From NCBI GenBank assembly GCA_020636575.1, contig JACJXP010000001.1:558001-622000 (forward strand): a stretch of DNA of 64,000 bases, given 5' to 3'. A program made the translations under genes and the position numbers. Shown piece by piece: positions 34,348 to 42,597 of this stretch; position 1 is the stretch's first letter; the number at the start of each line of letters is the position of its first letter. The notes under the pieces were generated by a model. It saw nothing but the letters and a program-made list of their open reading frames with translations. It was not told the origin of the DNA and did not search any database. The DNA is from Chitinophagales bacterium. Lineage in GTDB: Bacteria; Bacteroidota; Bacteroidia; Chitinophagales; Chitinophagaceae.

Positions 34348-35175
34348 TTACATATTGCCCTTAAAAAAACCAAGCTGAGTAAGAATATCTTTCAGCATTT
34401 TTAACCTTACCGGCAACATATCATAATCCCTGTTGGCTGACTCAATATTCAGCACAAAGAAATAAGGGTGCTCATTTTCTTCTATCCAGCCGGTTATCCA
34501 TCCCAATGCATGGTCATTTTCTGTAAAGCCCCAGCCTGTTTTATAGCCAAGCCTGTAGTTTGCATTATTTTCAAAAAGCATGGCCCTTTTTACCATTTCC
34601 TGGTAACTTTTAAAAAAAGGAAGTTGATCAAAATATAATTGTTTTACCAGGCCCAATTGCTGATCCGGAGTTATTTTAATGCTGTTATCCAGCCAAAAAC
34701 TGTCAACAGCTGTGCGGATAACAACCTTATCCGTATCGGTTTTAGCACCATATTTTAAACTATCCAGCCAGAATTGCATAGTGTCCTTACCGATCCTTCT
34801 GGCCACTTCCTGGTAATAAGGTACAGCTGAAACACGGAAAGCCTCATACATGGTCAGGTCTTTATTCCATTCTTTTACTCTACGCTCCACACCATCCCAT
34901 TTAATGATCATGCTATCATTTACAATTCTCCCGGTTTGTAACCCGATCAATGAATTAACGATCTTAAAAGTTGATGCCGGCAAATAGCTGCTATCCCTGT
35001 AACGATCAAGATTATACACCGTGAATTTTCCGGTAGCATTATCCATTAAAGCAAAACATCCTTCTACATTATTTTCTTCAAAATATTTACCCAGGCTATT
35101 GTCTGTTTTTATATTATTTCTTGAACAGGATGGAATAAGAAAAGACAGCAAAAGAAGTGAAAAGAAAAATCGCAT
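34348..35175 (-). CDS. class D (OXA-type) beta-lactamase-like lipoprotein
   Basis: A 275-residue serine beta-lactamase-fold protein. Active-site motifs: Ser68-T-F-Lys71 (SxxK), Ser116-A-V118 (SxV), Tyr142-G-Ala144 where most OXA enzymes have YGN, and Lys212-T-G in YKTGWG. The W in FWLDNS and the ITPDQQLGL helix also match class D. The signal ends in a lipobox (LIPSC), so it would be membrane-anchored. A start at 35208 is also possible: it overlaps the upstream stop as ATGA, but it would give a longer N-region. No mobile element flanks it; it is probably a native gene. Activity against beta-lactams is inferred from the motifs and would need an assay. Confidence 0.85.
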   Translation of the reverse strand: MRFFFSLLLLSFLIPSCSRNNIKTDNSLGKYFEENNVEGCFALMDNATGKFTVYNLDRYRDSSYLPASTFKIVNSLIGLQTGRIVNDSMIIKWDGVERRVKEWNKDLTMYEAFRVSAVPYYQEVARRIGKDTMQFWLDSLKYGAKTDTDKVVIRTAVDSFWLDNSIKITPDQQLGLVKQLYFDQLPFFKSYQEMVKRAMLFENNANYRLGYKTGWGFTENDHALGWITGWIEENEHPYFFVLNIESANRDYDMLPVRLKMLKDILTQLGFFKGNM

Positions 35176-35204
35176 AGCTAAATCAATTTTCGGCAAATTT
35201 AGCA

Positions 35205-35723
35205 TCATTGTCTTCGATATAGCACTGCTTTTTGATAAGCGCCTATTCTATAACTATCAACTTTGGGGTTTTCAGCAGTTCCGCCACCGGTTGTGTTTAG
35301 CGGCTTGGCACCAAAAGAGTAAAATTCTACAACTAAACTGTCTCCCAAAAGCTGGTAACTATTCATCAATGTGGAGTTCATTACCGTAAAGGCACCGGAA
35401 AATTTATCTGCTATCCAAAACTGATCAAGCACAATCCCATTATTTTCATCAATTACCCAATGTATCCCTGTGCTATCAGCAGGCTTCAAAATATAAGGTC
35501 TGCTATCCTCTTTTTCAGTTCCATAAATGATGTGCCAGCTCCAGCCAGATGCTGATTTATGTATCCGTAACTCCATATCAACCTGTTGCGGTTCTGTATT
35601 ACCCGTCCGGAACCAGTTCAGTTTACCCTTCCAATTGCCTTCCCAGTTTTGTGGAAATTCTCTTTCCTGGGCCTGACCCAAAAAACTGAATGAGAGAAGT
35701 ATAATGGATAACAGTGCTTTCAT
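35205..35723 (-). CDS. secreted protein of unknown function upstream of the class D beta-lactamase
   Basis: A 172-residue protein with a signal peptide ending LGQAQ. The mature part looks like an all-beta barrel of lipocalin type: WEGNWKGKLNWFR, VDMELRIHKSASGWSWHIIYG, HWVIDENNGIVLDQFW, LVVEFYSFG and a final SYRIGAYQKAVLYRR. I do not recognise a named family. The stop overlaps the possible beta-lactamase start by four bases (ATGA at 35205-35208), so the two are probably co-expressed. A terminator-like hairpin for a further upstream small gene lies 24-45 bases before its start. Confidence 0.7.
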   Translation of the reverse strand: MKALLSIILLSFSFLGQAQEREFPQNWEGNWKGKLNWFRTGNTEPQQVDMELRIHKSASGWSWHIIYGTEKEDSRPYILKPADSTGIHWVIDENNGIVLDQFWIADKFSGAFTVMNSTLMNSYQLLGDSLVVEFYSFGAKPLNTTGGGTAENPKVDSYRIGAYQKAVLYRRQ

Positions 35724-35740
35724 TCTTTTTTGCCTAAAAA

Positions 35741-35768
35741 TAAAAAGTCCCGGCTAATGAACCGGGAC
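35741..35768 (-). terminator. intrinsic terminator of the small lipoprotein gene
   Basis: GTCCCGG at 35747-35753 pairs with CCGGGAC at 35762-35768 across an 8-base loop. On the minus strand the stem is followed by TTTTTATTTTT. It lies 27 bases beyond the stop of the gene at 35795. Confidence 0.75.
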
Positions 35769-35794
35769 AATAATTTGATCCTTTGAACTATATC

Positions 35795-35923
35795 TTACAG
35801 ATAAATTCCATTTTTCAACCGATAATGTTTGTTCCCCTGGCAATCTCTTTTAGTAGCCGCACAGGAACTAAACATTGCAACAACTACAGCCGCCAGGGCC
35901 AGGCAAAAAAGTAACTTCTTCAT
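35795..35923 (-). CDS. 42-residue predicted lipoprotein
   Basis: A very short gene read on the minus strand from the ATG at 35923 to the TAA at 35795. The product starts MKKLLFCLALAA, continues with a hydrophobic run, and has a lipobox (MFSSC) with Cys at residue 21. The remaining 22 residues hold a second Cys (residue 28) in KRDCQGNK and a KHYRLKNGIYL tail. The signal is textbook, and a strong terminator follows, so I take it as real despite its size. Tiny lipoproteins with a C-terminal H-Y-R-L/K-N motif occur elsewhere in Bacteroidota to my recollection; no function is known. Confidence 0.65.
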   Translation of the reverse strand: MKKLLFCLALAAVVVAMFSSCAATKRDCQGNKHYRLKNGIYL

Positions 35924-36150
35924 AATTAGCTTTAAATTGGGTCAACAAATTAATTCTGGGAAATCAAAGGAATTGGCGGGTAGAATTCAATGCATATTCG
36001 TAGAAAACGAAAATAATATCCCGATATTGTTTCTCATAACTTTCGACGGTTTTTTTCTACGTTTTTTTGCAAAAAATTCACTTATTATCGCCTTTAGTAA
36101 AAACACTTATTATAGTAATTTTACGAATGAAAAATCATAAACCACTCACA

Positions 36151-36720
36151 ATGAAATCAATCTGTTTTTTTGTAGTTGTATCTTCTTTTTTAATTGCTTC
36201 CTGTAATAATAATGCAGCAGACCCAGCAAAAAACGCTGATAGTACTGATATTGATGTAACAGCGGAAAAAGCTGCTATCGATGAAAGTAAGCAGGAACTT
36301 GAAAAGATGATTCCGCTTAGTAGTGAAGAACTGATAAAAGTATTACCGGAAAAATTATTGGGCGCAGAAAAGATAGATGCAGACGTAAGTAAAGTGAATG
36401 GCGCAGGATTAGCTGCTGTTTCCTATGCCGTTAATGATACTGCTACAATAGTATTGAACATTTATGACTGTGCCGGACCCGAGGGATCTGGTATATACAA
36501 CATGCAATACAAATCAATGTTAGGTTATGAAGTGGATAATGAAGATGAATACATAAAAGCTGTTACCATAAACGGACAAAAAGGATTTGAACAATGTGAC
36601 AAAACCGCCAATGAGTGCATAATTACCTGGTTTAGTGGGAACCGTTACCTGATAAGCCTGCGTGGTGAGAATACAGGTGTTGAAATGTTAAAAGAGGCAG
36701 CAAATAGTTTGAAGCTTTAA
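36151..36720 (+). CDS. lipoprotein of unknown function
   Basis: A 189-residue predicted lipoprotein when started at the ATG at 36151 (MKSICFFVVV), with lipobox IASC at Cys 16; an in-frame ATG at 36127 and a longer frame from 36067 are less likely. The mature protein begins with a disordered Asn/Ala/Asp-rich stretch, then a helical segment (ESKQELEKMIPLSSEELIKV) and a mixed domain with LLGAEKIDADVSKV, TATIVLNIYDCAGPEGSGIY and EQCDKTANECIITWFSGNRY. Three Cys in the last third could form a disulfide. I do not recognise the family. It stands alone, convergent with the WD40-caspase gene across a 131-base gap that holds nothing else I can identify. Confidence 0.7.
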   Translation: MKSICFFVVVSSFLIASCNNNAADPAKNADSTDIDVTAEKAAIDESKQELEKMIPLSSEELIKVLPEKLLGAEKIDADVSKVNGAGLAAVSYAVNDTATIVLNIYDCAGPEGSGIYNMQYKSMLGYEVDNEDEYIKAVTINGQKGFEQCDKTANECIITWFSGNRYLISLRGENTGVEMLKEAANSLKL

Positions 36721-36851
36721 AAAACTTCTATAAATAATTGGTTTCACATTGTATCTATTAACATCAAAATATCTCTTAATATAGTAAGCATTCTTTTCCA
36801 GTCATCATTAAATGCAGGTTTGCTATAATTAATAATAAAGGCTTGACTTTT

Positions 36852-39800
36852 TTACCAAACCCTCCAGTCCACCGAAATATTCTCATTACGACTTGTGGGC
36901 TTCTGTAATCCTTTGGTAAGCTGTTCTACCCTTTCTCCTACAATTTTTCTTAATTCACTGACATTTATACTGTTATTGTCTCTCATTGCTTCCAGAATAG
37001 AATAGGTAAACACTCCGTTTTTAAGTTCGTTTCTTTCTAATGCAAACTGGGTACCTGAAGCCGCTGAGATGATGGTAGCACCAGTACTTCTGCCTACATT
37101 CACAAACAGCGACTGCATCAGTTCAAAGCTATTCTTCAATCCCAATCTTCCATCCTTTTTATAGGCCACCGGCTTTAGGCCCTTTATCAAAGAATCAGAA
37201 CTTGCATTTAATCTTACCAGGTCCTCTTTATCCACCTCTCCGCTGTGACAGGCATCAATCAGCATCAGCTTCTTTCTGGCGGGTATACTATCCAGGAGAT
37301 TCTCCAATTCATCATAAGGCAATCCGTTTTCTGCAGGGTTATCAAAATTTACATTATAGGTAGATAGATAATAATCAAACTCTTTACTCAGCATTCCGTG
37401 ACCAGAATAAGAAACAACCACTTTATCATTTATTGATGTTTTCATTAGCTTTTGTTTCAATGCTTTTACAGAGCTGATGGTAACATTTTCATTGAAGAGT
37501 GTATCGATGATCAGGTTTTCCCCGTATTTTAATCTTAGCGCTGCCGACAAATCCCGGATGTCTTTGCCGCTATACCGCAGATCGTACTTTTTGTCGGCAA
37601 ACTTGTCCATACCGATTCCGATAAAGTACAGGGTTTCTTTTTCACTCACCTTCGGTGTATAGTTTACATTCAGTGGCAACCGATAGCTTTCTGTTCCGTT
37701 CACATTGGTGATGGAAGTTTCTATACGATTCTCACCCTGTGAAAGCTTTACTGTAATGGTGGTATCAATGTCATTCCTGTTTTGCTTTTTAATACTAATA
37801 CCTCTTTGCCCAAATAGCGGAGCTTCATTTATCCAGATATCGAAGCGATCAAGTTTATAAGTACTGTCAATACCTTTGATATGCAGTTTAAGTATGCCGT
37901 TCTTTTGTTCATATTCTATATCATTCCGGTTAGCAAAATCTGCTTCAGGGACACTGTAGCCATCTCGGAATTGTGTAGTATCGATTCCAAGTTTTTTGAT
38001 CCGCTTTTCCCAGGCCCTTCGATAGCTTTTTATTAGGGTTGTATCCGTATTACCAATAGCCTCTAATACTTTATCGGGACGGTTGTATTTGATATCTAAT
38101 TGTTCAAAGCTGATGACCTTTAAATTATTGGTAACATAGTGTAAGAGTTTTGCAGCGTTTTGCGATGATTGGTAGTAACCGGAGGGAAGTATATTGATAT
38201 AATCTGTACTGTCAACAGCGAAAAAAGTATAAAGCAGTTCGCCGGTATAGGCATCCCAGATTTTTGCGGTCCCATCACCAGAAGCTGTTACTATTTTTCT
38301 TCCGTCAGGGGAAAATACGGCTGAATAAACATAACCTGTATGCCCGGATAAAGTATTCAATAATTTCCCACTTGCCGCTTCCCAGACTTTTGCTGTTTTT
38401 TCTAAAGAAGTTGTTACTATCTTTTTCCCAGTAGGGGAAAATACGGCTGATTCAATACTCCGTGTATGCCCGGATAAAGTGTTTAATAATTTCCCGCTTG
38501 CCACATCCCAGATTTTTGCTGTTTCATCCGCTGAAGCAGTAACTATTTTTTTCCCGTCGGGGGAAAATTCGGCTGATTTAACCCAATTCGTATGCCCGGA
38601 TAAAGTATTCAATAATTTTCCGCTTGCCACATCCCAGATTTTTGCTGTTTTATCACGAGAAGCCGTAACCATTTTTTTCCCGTCGGGGGAAAATAAGACT
38701 GAATTAACATAAGAAGTATGCCCGGATAAATCCGCTAATAATTTCCCCCTTGCCGCTTCCCAGATTTTTGCTGTACCATCACCAGAAGCTGTTGCTATTT
38801 TTTTCCCGTCGGGGGAAAATGTGGCTGATTTAAGAGCTTCCGTATGCCCTGTTAAATCCTTCAATAATTTCCCACTTGCCGCTTCCCAGATTTTTGCTGT
38901 CTTATCATATGAAGCTGTTACTATCTTTTTCCCGTCGGGGGAAAATGTGGCCGAAAAAACAGTTTCCGTATGCCCAAATAAATCCGCTAATAATTTCCCA
39001 CTTTCAACATCCCAGATTTTTGCTGTTTCATCAGGAAAAGCCGTAGTAACTATTTTTTCCCCATCAGGGGAAAATACAGCTGATTCAATACTCCGTGTAT
39101 GCCCGGATAAATCCACTAATAATTTCCCCCTTGCCGCTTCCCAGATTTTTGCTGTACCATCACCAGAAGCTGTTGCTATTTTTTTCCCGTCGGGGGAAAA
39201 CATGGCTGATTTAAGAGCTTCCGTATGCCCGGATAAAGTGTTTAATAATTTCCCGCTTGTCGCATCCCATAGTTTTGCTGAGTTTTCAAAAGAGGCTGTG
39301 GCTATTTTTTTCCCGTCAGGGGAAAATACGGCTGATTTAAGAGCTTCCGTATGCCCGGATAAAGTGTTTAATAATTTCCCGCTTGCCACATCCCAGATTT
39401 TCGCTGTTTCATCCGCTGAAGCTGTAACTATTTTTTCCCCGTCAGGAGAAAATACGGCTGAATAAACATCATAAGTATGCCCGGCTAATTCTTGCAATAA
39501 TTTTCCGCTTGCTGCATCCCACAGTTTTGCTGTACCATCACGAGAAGCCGTAATTATTTTTTTCCCATTAGGGGAAAATTCGGCTGATTCAACATCAAAA
39601 GTGTGCCCGGCTAATTCTTGCAATAATTTTCCGCTTGCCACATCCCAGATTTTCGCTGTTTCATCCCTCGAAGCCGTAACTATTATTTTCCCGTCCGGGG
39701 AAAATTCGGCTGATTCAACACGATCCGAATGTCCGGATAAATCCGCTAATAATTTCCCGCTTGTCGCATCCCAGATTTTCGCTGTTTTATCCCCTGAAGC

Positions 39801-40328
39801 CGTAACTATTTTCTTCCCGTCAGGAGAAAATATGGCTGATGCAACCCAATTCGTATGCCCGATTAAATCCCTCAATAATTTCCCGTTTGTCGCATCCCAG
39901 ATTTTTGCTGTTTCATCCGATGAAGCCGTAACTATTTTTTTACCGTCAGGGGAAAATATGGCTGATGTAACATCATCCGAATGCCCGGATAAATCTGCTA
40001 ATAATTTCCCGCTTGCCACATCCCAGATTTTCGCTGTTCTATCCCCTGAAGCAGTAACCATTTTTTCCCCGTCAGGGGAAAATACGGCTGAAAAAACATA
40101 ACCTGTATGCCCGACTATATCCTTCAATAATTTCCCGCTTGCCGCATCCCATAGTTTTACTGTAAGATCACCAGAAGCAGTAACTATTTTTCTTCCGTCG
40201 TGGGAAAATGCGGCTGAATTAACACCAGAAGTATGCCCAATCGGCAGCATCAGTTTTGGTTGCTGGGCATTAGAAAAAACTGAACAAAAAGAAAAAAAAC
40301 AAAAGAATAAGATCCGTAAAAAAAGCAT
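36852..40328 (-). CDS. secreted WD40-caspase (C14 peptidase) protein with 16 WD40 repeats
   Basis: A 1158-residue exported protein (signal peptide ending SNAQ). Residues 31-703 are sixteen WD40 repeats of 42 residues (one has 43), each of the form GHT...SAxFSPDGKKIxTASxDxTAKIWD..SGKLL, enough for two beta-propellers. Residues about 705-895 are a beta-rich linker. Residues about 898-1158 are a caspase/C14 domain: YFIGIGMDKF, catalytic His977 in SYSGHGM and Cys1027 in LIDACHSGE, with downstream SAASGTQFA. The dyad is intact, so a protease cutting after Arg/Lys or Asp is expected; specificity is not readable. Repeats are near-identical in DNA as well, suggesting recent duplication. No toxin or immunity gene is adjacent. 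kbl lies 46 bases upstream on the same strand. Confidence 0.9.
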   Translation of the reverse strand: MLFLRILFFCFFSFCSVFSNAQQPKLMLPIGHTSGVNSAAFSHDGRKIVTASGDLTVKLWDAASGKLLKDIVGHTGYVFSAVFSPDGEKMVTASGDRTAKIWDVASGKLLADLSGHSDDVTSAIFSPDGKKIVTASSDETAKIWDATNGKLLRDLIGHTNWVASAIFSPDGKKIVTASGDKTAKIWDATSGKLLADLSGHSDRVESAEFSPDGKIIVTASRDETAKIWDVASGKLLQELAGHTFDVESAEFSPNGKKIITASRDGTAKLWDAASGKLLQELAGHTYDVYSAVFSPDGEKIVTASADETAKIWDVASGKLLNTLSGHTEALKSAVFSPDGKKIATASFENSAKLWDATSGKLLNTLSGHTEALKSAMFSPDGKKIATASGDGTAKIWEAARGKLLVDLSGHTRSIESAVFSPDGEKIVTTAFPDETAKIWDVESGKLLADLFGHTETVFSATFSPDGKKIVTASYDKTAKIWEAASGKLLKDLTGHTEALKSATFSPDGKKIATASGDGTAKIWEAARGKLLADLSGHTSYVNSVLFSPDGKKMVTASRDKTAKIWDVASGKLLNTLSGHTNWVKSAEFSPDGKKIVTASADETAKIWDVASGKLLNTLSGHTRSIESAVFSPTGKKIVTTSLEKTAKVWEAASGKLLNTLSGHTGYVYSAVFSPDGRKIVTASGDGTAKIWDAYTGELLYTFFAVDSTDYINILPSGYYQSSQNAAKLLHYVTNNLKVISFEQLDIKYNRPDKVLEAIGNTDTTLIKSYRRAWEKRIKKLGIDTTQFRDGYSVPEADFANRNDIEYEQKNGILKLHIKGIDSTYKLDRFDIWINEAPLFGQRGISIKKQNRNDIDTTITVKLSQGENRIETSITNVNGTESYRLPLNVNYTPKVSEKETLYFIGIGMDKFADKKYDLRYSGKDIRDLSAALRLKYGENLIIDTLFNENVTISSVKALKQKLMKTSINDKVVVSYSGHGMLSKEFDYYLSTYNVNFDNPAENGLPYDELENLLDSIPARKKLMLIDACHSGEVDKEDLVRLNASSDSLIKGLKPVAYKKDGRLGLKNSFELMQSLFVNVGRSTGATIISAASGTQFALERNELKNGVFTYSILEAMRDNNSINVSELRKIVGERVEQLTKGLQKPTSRNENISVDWRVW
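38220..40238 (-). repeat. tandem array of sixteen 126-base WD40 repeats
   Basis: Period 126 bases (one unit of 129), coding residues 31-703 of the WD40-caspase. Units 9 (39105-39230) and 12 (38724-38849) are almost the same at DNA level, with only a few changed bases; units 8, 9 and 12 share GHTEALKSA, and 10 and 15 share GHTRSIESA. This pattern points to block duplication or gene conversion within the array. Confidence 0.92.
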
Positions 40329-40374
40329 AATAAACTAATTTACTATGCTTTGCTAAAACCACAAATACCCAGAC

Positions 40375-41571
40375 TCAGGTATTCTGTTTCAATACCCCCA
40401 ACTCTTTACCAATTTTAGTGAATGCAGCAATGGCCTTATCCAGGTGTTCCTGGTTATGTGCTGCGCTAAGTTGTACTCTTATCCTTGCCTGGCCTTTAGC
40501 TACCACCGGGAAAAAGAAGCCTATTACATAAATACCTTCATCCAATAGTTTGGCTGCCATATTCTGCGCCAACACTGCATCATATAACATAATCGGAACA
40601 ATAGGATGATCACCGGGTTTGATATCAAACCCTGCTTCTGTCATTTTATTACGGAAGTATTTGGTATTGTATTCCAGTTTATCTCTTAGTTCCGTTGTTT
40701 CTGTAAGCATATCCAGCACTGCTATGGAAGCACCAACGATAGAAGGAGCCAGTGTATTGCTGAATAAATAAGGTCTTGATTTTTGACGTAGCATATCAAT
40801 GATCTCTTTGCGCCCGGAAGTAAATCCGCCCGAAGCGCCGCCCAATGCCTTACCCAATGTACCGGTAATGATATCGATCTTACCCATTACACCCCTGTAT
40901 TCATGGGTACCCCTTCCTGTTTTACCCAGGAAGCCTGATGAATGACATTCATCGATCATAACACAGGCATCATATTTTTCAGCCAGCTCCACTATTTTAT
41001 CTAGCTGGGCTATTGTGCCGTCCATACTGAATGATCCGTCTGTAACAATAATGCGGCTTCTTAATGCAGAAGCTTCTTTCAATTTGGCTTCCAGGTCTTC
41101 GATATTATTATGTTCATAGCGAAATCGCTGTGCTTTACACAACCTGACACCGTCAATGATCGAGGCATGATTCAATGCATCAGAAATGATTGCATCCTGT
41201 TCGTTGAATAATGGCTCAAACACACCACCGTTTGCATCAAAAGCAGCTGCATATAAAATGGTATCCTCTGTTCCAAGGAAAGCTGATATTTTTTCTTCCA
41301 GCTCTTTATGAATATCCTGGGTTCCACAAATAAACCGCACACTACTCATACCATAGCCCCGATGATCAATAGCCTTATGCGCCGCTTCTATCACTTTTGG
41401 ATGAGAAGAAAGCCCCAGGTAATTGTTGGCGCAAAAGTTCAGCACTTTTTTACCGCCAACCACAATTTCAGCTCCTTGTTCACTGGCAATTATTCTTTCA
41501 GTTTTGTACAGTCCCGATGCCTTGATCTCCTCTACCTCCCCTCTTATCCTGGTTACAAAGTTTTCATTCAT
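40375..41571 (-). CDS. kbl: glycine C-acetyltransferase (2-amino-3-ketobutyrate CoA ligase)
   Basis: A 398-residue PLP enzyme of the alpha-oxoamine synthase family that splits 2-amino-3-oxobutyrate with CoA into glycine and acetyl-CoA, in threonine breakdown. Visible: NFCANNYLGLSSHP, RFICGTQDIHKELE, DALNHASIIDGVRL, VMIDECHSSGFLGKTGRG and the PLP-lysine motif GTLGKALGGASGG. These match Kbl more than KAS or serine palmitoyltransferase. Threonine dehydrogenase (tdh) is not adjacent. A promoter with an exact TAnnTTTG box lies 21 bases upstream of the start. Confidence 0.95.
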   Translation of the reverse strand: MNENFVTRIRGEVEEIKASGLYKTERIIASEQGAEIVVGGKKVLNFCANNYLGLSSHPKVIEAAHKAIDHRGYGMSSVRFICGTQDIHKELEEKISAFLGTEDTILYAAAFDANGGVFEPLFNEQDAIISDALNHASIIDGVRLCKAQRFRYEHNNIEDLEAKLKEASALRSRIIVTDGSFSMDGTIAQLDKIVELAEKYDACVMIDECHSSGFLGKTGRGTHEYRGVMGKIDIITGTLGKALGGASGGFTSGRKEIIDMLRQKSRPYLFSNTLAPSIVGASIAVLDMLTETTELRDKLEYNTKYFRNKMTEAGFDIKPGDHPIVPIMLYDAVLAQNMAAKLLDEGIYVIGFFFPVVAKGQARIRVQLSAAHNQEHLDKAIAAFTKIGKELGVLKQNT

Positions 41572-41591
41572 GTGTTATCCGTTTAGTGAAG

Positions 41592-41623
41592 CAAATATAT
41601 TGATACAGGTTTTCACCGGTAAA
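41592..41623 (-). promoter_or_regulatory. putative promoter of kbl
   Basis: On the minus strand TTTA (41620-41623) precedes TATATTTG (41592-41599, exact TAnnTTTG) by 20 bases. The kbl ATG at 41571 is 21 bases downstream. Confidence 0.5.
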
Positions 41624-41694
41624 AAAGGTATTTCATCCATTATTAAAGCCATTTCGTCATAAACCCCTTCTTCCCGTTTCTTATATTTCTTAGG

Positions 41695-41724
41695 TTTACT
41701 GTAACATAACAGTCACTACTTTCG
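41695..41724 (+). promoter_or_regulatory. putative promoter of the small membrane protein gene
   Basis: TTTA at 41695-41698 and TACTTTCG at 41717-41724 (one mismatch to TAnnTTTG), 18 bases apart. The ATG at 41746 is 21 bases downstream. Confidence 0.35.
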
Positions 41725-41745
41725 TCAAACCCGAAAACCAATTGT

Positions 41746-41958
41746 ATGCAGAAAAGATCCTTAATAGGATGGGGAGTTTTAGTTATATCTCTGATAACCA
41801 TTGCTTTAGTGGCTGGCAAACCGGCTCAAAATAATATAGAAACTGATCAGGCAGATCAGTCCTGCTGCAAGACCCAAATCCAGGAATGTGTTCAAAAAAG
41901 CAATACCACTCCGGCAACTGAGCAGTATATGGAGACCCTTTCACGTCAATTACTATAA
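41746..41958 (+). CDS. small membrane-anchored protein with a CC-x6-C motif
   Basis: A 70-residue protein. Residues about 6-24 form a single hydrophobic helix (WGVLVISLITIALVAG) with a positively charged start, so the rest should face the periplasm. That part holds Cys residues in SCCKTQIQECVQ, which could bind metal or form a disulfide. I do not recognise a family. The gene has a plausible promoter and precedes the ECF sigma factor by 142 bases in the same direction. Its small size and lack of a known domain keep confidence moderate. Confidence 0.55.
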   Translation: MQKRSLIGWGVLVISLITIALVAGKPAQNNIETDQADQSCCKTQIQECVQKSNTTPATEQYMETLSRQLL

Positions 41959-42100
41959 GATTACAGACATTTCTTTCTTATAATCAATTAGTTATATAAT
42001 CAGAAAAATATTCTTCTCCCTGTAACATTCTTTCTCCCCAACCGTACTATATATCAAGGCAGGAGATAATTAATACTTTTACCCCGCTTTTAGACTGTTT

Positions 42101-42586
42101 ATGACCGAGAAGGAATACAATCAATGCGTCACCAACTATGCGGATAATGTGTATCGCTTTATCCTGAAAAATCTCAGGCATGAGGAAGATGCCCGTGACG
42201 TGGTGCAAACCGCTTTTGAGAAAATGTGGAAGAACAGGGATGCGGTTGATGCTCAAAAAAGCAAGTCTTATCTCTTTACCGTTGCCTATCACCAAATGAT
42301 CGATCACATCAGAAAAGTAAAGAGGATACAATTGAACGATGAATTTAGCCCCGAAGCCAAAGTAGAAAGTCAGCCGGTAAATAACCTGAAGAAAGTTTTG
42401 AATGAAGCTTTAGCAAGATTAAGCGATACCCAACGTTCATTGGTGATGCTGAAAGATTATGAAGGGTATAGTTATGATGAAATAGGGCAGATCATGAACC
42501 TGAATGCCAGCCAGGTGAAAGTTTACCTGCATCGGGCAAGGGTTCAACTAAAAGAATATTTAGTTAAAATAGAAAATGTTATCTGA
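42101..42586 (+). CDS. ECF-type RNA polymerase sigma factor
   Basis: A 161-residue sigma-70 family protein. Region 2 at about residues 10-75 (YADNVYRFILKNLRHEEDARDVVQ and a YLFTVAYHQMIDHIR stretch) recognises the -10 element; region 4 at about 105-155 (RLSDTQRSLVMLKDYEGYSYDEI, then NASQVKVYLHRARVQLKEYL) recognises -35. The absence of regions 1 and 3 marks an ECF factor. The stop overlaps the Shine-Dalgarno of the next gene, a membrane protein with anti-sigma features, so the pair is likely to form a surface-stress switch. The regulon is not readable; the barrel gene downstream is a candidate target. Confidence 0.92.
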   Translation: MTEKEYNQCVTNYADNVYRFILKNLRHEEDARDVVQTAFEKMWKNRDAVDAQKSKSYLFTVAYHQMIDHIRKVKRIQLNDEFSPEAKVESQPVNNLKKVLNEALARLSDTQRSLVMLKDYEGYSYDEIGQIMNLNASQVKVYLHRARVQLKEYLVKIENVI

Positions 42587-42594
42587 GGAGGAAG
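42585..42594 (+). promoter_or_regulatory. strong Shine-Dalgarno of the anti-sigma-like gene
   Basis: GAGGAGGAAG lies 4-13 bases before the ATG at 42598 and overlaps the sigma factor stop codon. Purine-rich sites this good are unusual in Bacteroidota; it settles the start and should couple translation of the two genes. Confidence 0.75.
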
Positions 42595-42597
42595 AAT

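Noticed and set aside
34348..35208. The class D beta-lactamase as a recently acquired resistance gene
   Set aside because: No transposase, integron, inverted repeat or base-composition change flanks it.
38479..40101. Three long plus-strand frames opposite the WD40 array (38479-38712, 38821-39465, 39601-40101) that look like repeat proteins
   Set aside because: They are the antisense of the WD40 repeats: the repeated pattern CPDKSANNFPLA is a mirror of the coding strand, and they have no start or function of their own.
38220..40238. The 126-base periodic repeat as a CRISPR-like array
   Set aside because: The units have no spacers, are 126 bases long and encode WD40 repeats without interruption.
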